Assembly (NCBI RefSeq): GCF_009600605.1
Contig: NZ_VWNA01000003.1
Location: 124,001 to 188,000 of the forward strand
DNA: 64,000 nt
Source of the DNA: Segnochrobactrum spirostomi
GTDB lineage: Bacteria; Pseudomonadota; Alphaproteobacteria; Rhizobiales; Segnochrobactraceae
Reading direction: 5' to 3'
Part shown: positions 62,855-64,000 of the stretch, one piece after another
Position numbering within the stretch: the stretch's first letter is position 1
Layout: every line of letters starts with the position of its first letter
Notes under the pieces: generated by a model
The model's database searches: none
Seen by the model: only the letters and a program-made list of their open reading frames with translations
What the model was told of the DNA's origin: nothing
Made by a program: the position numbers and the translations under genes

Positions 62855-63889
62855 TCAGCGCAGCGGGCTCTGCCCGAACCGGTAGGACGACTGGCGTTCG
62901 AACATCCAGCCCGGATATTCGGCGGGCAGGGCGCTCACGGCGTCGAGCGTGGCGCGCTCCTCGGCCGACAGGACGACCTCCGTCGCCGCGATGTTCTCGC
63001 GGAGCTGTTCCGGCCGCTTGGCGCCGATGATGACGGTGGTGACGACCGGCTGATGCAGCAGCCAGGCGAGGGCGACCTGGGCGATGGTGCATCCCTTCGC
63101 CTCCGCGATCGGCCGCATCGCGTCGATCACGTCGAAGGCGCGGGTACGATTGACCGGCGGGAAGTCGAAATTCGCCCGCCGCCCGTCCGATCCCTTGCCG
63201 TCGCGGCCATATTTGCCGCTGAGGAGGCCGCCGGCGAGGGGGCTCCACACCATCAATCCCACCTTTTCGGCCGTCAGCATCGGCACGATCTCGCGCTCGA
63301 GATCGCGGCCGGCGATCGTGTAATAGGCCTGGAGCGAGCGGATCGGCGCGAGATGGCGCCGCTCGGCGATGCCGAGCCCCTTGGCGACATGCCAGGCGCC
63401 CCAGTTCGACACGCCGACATAGCGCACGTAGCCCTGGCGAACGAGCTGATCGAGGGCTTCGAGCGTCTCTTCGATCGGCGTCAGCGGGTCGAAGCCATGG
63501 ATCTGGTAGAGGTCGATATGATCGAGCTGAAGCCGCTTCAGGCTCGCCTTCGCCTGATCGAGGATGTGACCGCGGGAGGCGCCGCCGGCGTTCGGCGTGG
63601 AGCCGACGCGGCCGAAAACTTTCGTCGCGACGATCACCTCGTCCCGGGCGACGCCGAGATTGCGCAGCGCCTGACCGGTGATCTGCTCCGAGAGGCCTTC
63701 GGCATAGACGTTCGCCGTGTCGATGAAGTTGATGCCGGCGTCGAGGGCGCCGCGGACGATCTCGTCGGCCTCGGCCTGCTGGAGGTCGCCGATATTGCGC
63801 CAGATGCCTTCTCCGCCGCCGAAGGTCATCGTGCCGAGGCAGAGTTCGGAAACGAGCAGGCCGGTCTGGCCGAGCGGATTGTAGCGCAT
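62855..63889 (-). CDS. Aldo/keto reductase
   Basis: This 344-residue NADPH-dependent reductase has MRYNPLGQTGLLVSELCLGTM, the Asp-Tyr pair in GINFIDTANVYAEGLSE, catalytic Lys in VIVATKVFG, His in DLYQIHGFDP, and the NADP site near VTTVIIGAKRPEQLREN. It resembles the AKR13/YajO-type subfamily; the substrate is not evident. ATG 63889 was chosen because it starts the conserved domain and has AAGGA nearby; the longer open frame upstream runs into the neighbouring gene's region. Confidence 0.92.
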   Translation of the reverse strand: MRYNPLGQTGLLVSELCLGTMTFGGGEGIWRNIGDLQQAEADEIVRGALDAGINFIDTANVYAEGLSEQITGQALRNLGVARDEVIVATKVFGRVGSTPNAGGASRGHILDQAKASLKRLQLDHIDLYQIHGFDPLTPIEETLEALDQLVRQGYVRYVGVSNWGAWHVAKGLGIAERRHLAPIRSLQAYYTIAGRDLEREIVPMLTAEKVGLMVWSPLAGGLLSGKYGRDGKGSDGRRANFDFPPVNRTRAFDVIDAMRPIAEAKGCTIAQVALAWLLHQPVVTTVIIGAKRPEQLRENIAATEVVLSAEERATLDAVSALPAEYPGWMFERQSSYRFGQSPLR

Positions 63890-63923
63890 GGAGGATATCC
63901 TTCGCTGAGGGATTGGGGTGTCG

Positions 63924-64000
63924 TCAGGCGGCCTCGAACGCCCCGTCCGTGGAGACGGAGACGGCCCGCCAGGCATCGAGATCGCCCTGCAGCCGCGCGA
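63924..64000 (-). CDS. C-terminal fragment of a probable SDR oxidoreductase (cut by window edge)
   Basis: The last 24 codons of a minus-strand frame are visible, reading ARLQGDLDAWRAVSVSTDGA to a TGA stop at 63924. The RL..DLDAWRAVS..TD pattern is common at the end of NAD(P)-dependent SDR oxidoreductases. It would be the gene upstream of the aldo/keto reductase, 34 bp away. The identification rests on a short tail only. Confidence 0.45.
   Translation of the reverse strand, partial: ARLQGDLDAWRAVSVSTDGAFEAA

Overview
The window is GC-rich chromosomal DNA of an alphaproteobacterium, most likely a Hyphomicrobiales (Rhizobiales) member. The gene families point that way: an IalB-type protein, a D-aminopeptidase very close to the Ochrobactrum enzyme, LsrB/RhaS-type sugar ABC transporters, and a TssJ-containing T6SS with a Fha/PpkA/PppA switch. 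The genus cannot be read from the sequence alone. I found no rRNA, tRNA, CRISPR array or insertion sequence.

Layout. (1) About 1-27.6 kb, all on the minus strand: a type VI secretion cluster reading tssA-B-C-E-F-G-fha-tssJ-K-L-M-pppA-ppkA, followed by an effector/adaptor tail of DUF2169-pentapeptide protein, pentapeptide protein, DUF4150 PAAR-like protein, vgrG, TPR protein and a second vgrG cut by the window edge. hcp and tssH (clpV) are not in the window. (2) 27.9-33.3 kb: a KDSR-like SDR, a DUF779 protein and an ExaC/AcoD-type aldehyde dehydrogenase. The dehydrogenase has a textbook sigma-54 promoter and lies divergent from an AcoR-like enhancer-binding protein. (3) 33.6-40.3 kb: a hydroxamate-siderophore operon (TonB receptor, fhuC, fhuD, fused fhuB, fhuF), with every gene from fhuC to fhuB to fhuF closely coupled and a palindrome upstream. 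(4) 40.3-50.6 kb: a carbohydrate locus with divergent transcription from a DeoR-family regulator. Leftward are a class II aldolase, FGGY kinase and HAD-IIA hydrolase. Rightward are DeoR, a second FGGY kinase and a full sugar ABC transporter. (5) 50.7-52.3 kb: a D-aminopeptidase. (6) 52.6-56.8 kb: an EfeUOB iron/DyP-peroxidase operon with a fourth gene encoding a stand-alone M75 (EfeM-like) protein. (7) 57.0-62 kb: a TetR repressor divergent from a lignostilbene/isoeugenol-type carotenoid oxygenase, then an AraC regulator and an outer-membrane aromatic-uptake channel. (8) 62.2-64 kb: an IalB-like protein, an aldo/keto reductase and the tail of a probable SDR.

The main quality issue is that four genes (tssM, tssF, the pentapeptide gene and the SDR) each carry a single missing base in a G or C run, and restoring one base rebuilds each protein exactly. 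Either these are sequencing/assembly errors or the T6SS is inactivated. The most informative new-looking signals are the twin CGTAC-N6-GTACG operators straddling the TetR/stilbene-oxygenase promoter, the sugar locus with an unassigned substrate, the TPR/GT-like protein between duplicated vgrG genes, and the AT-rich C-terminal domain of the complete VgrG.
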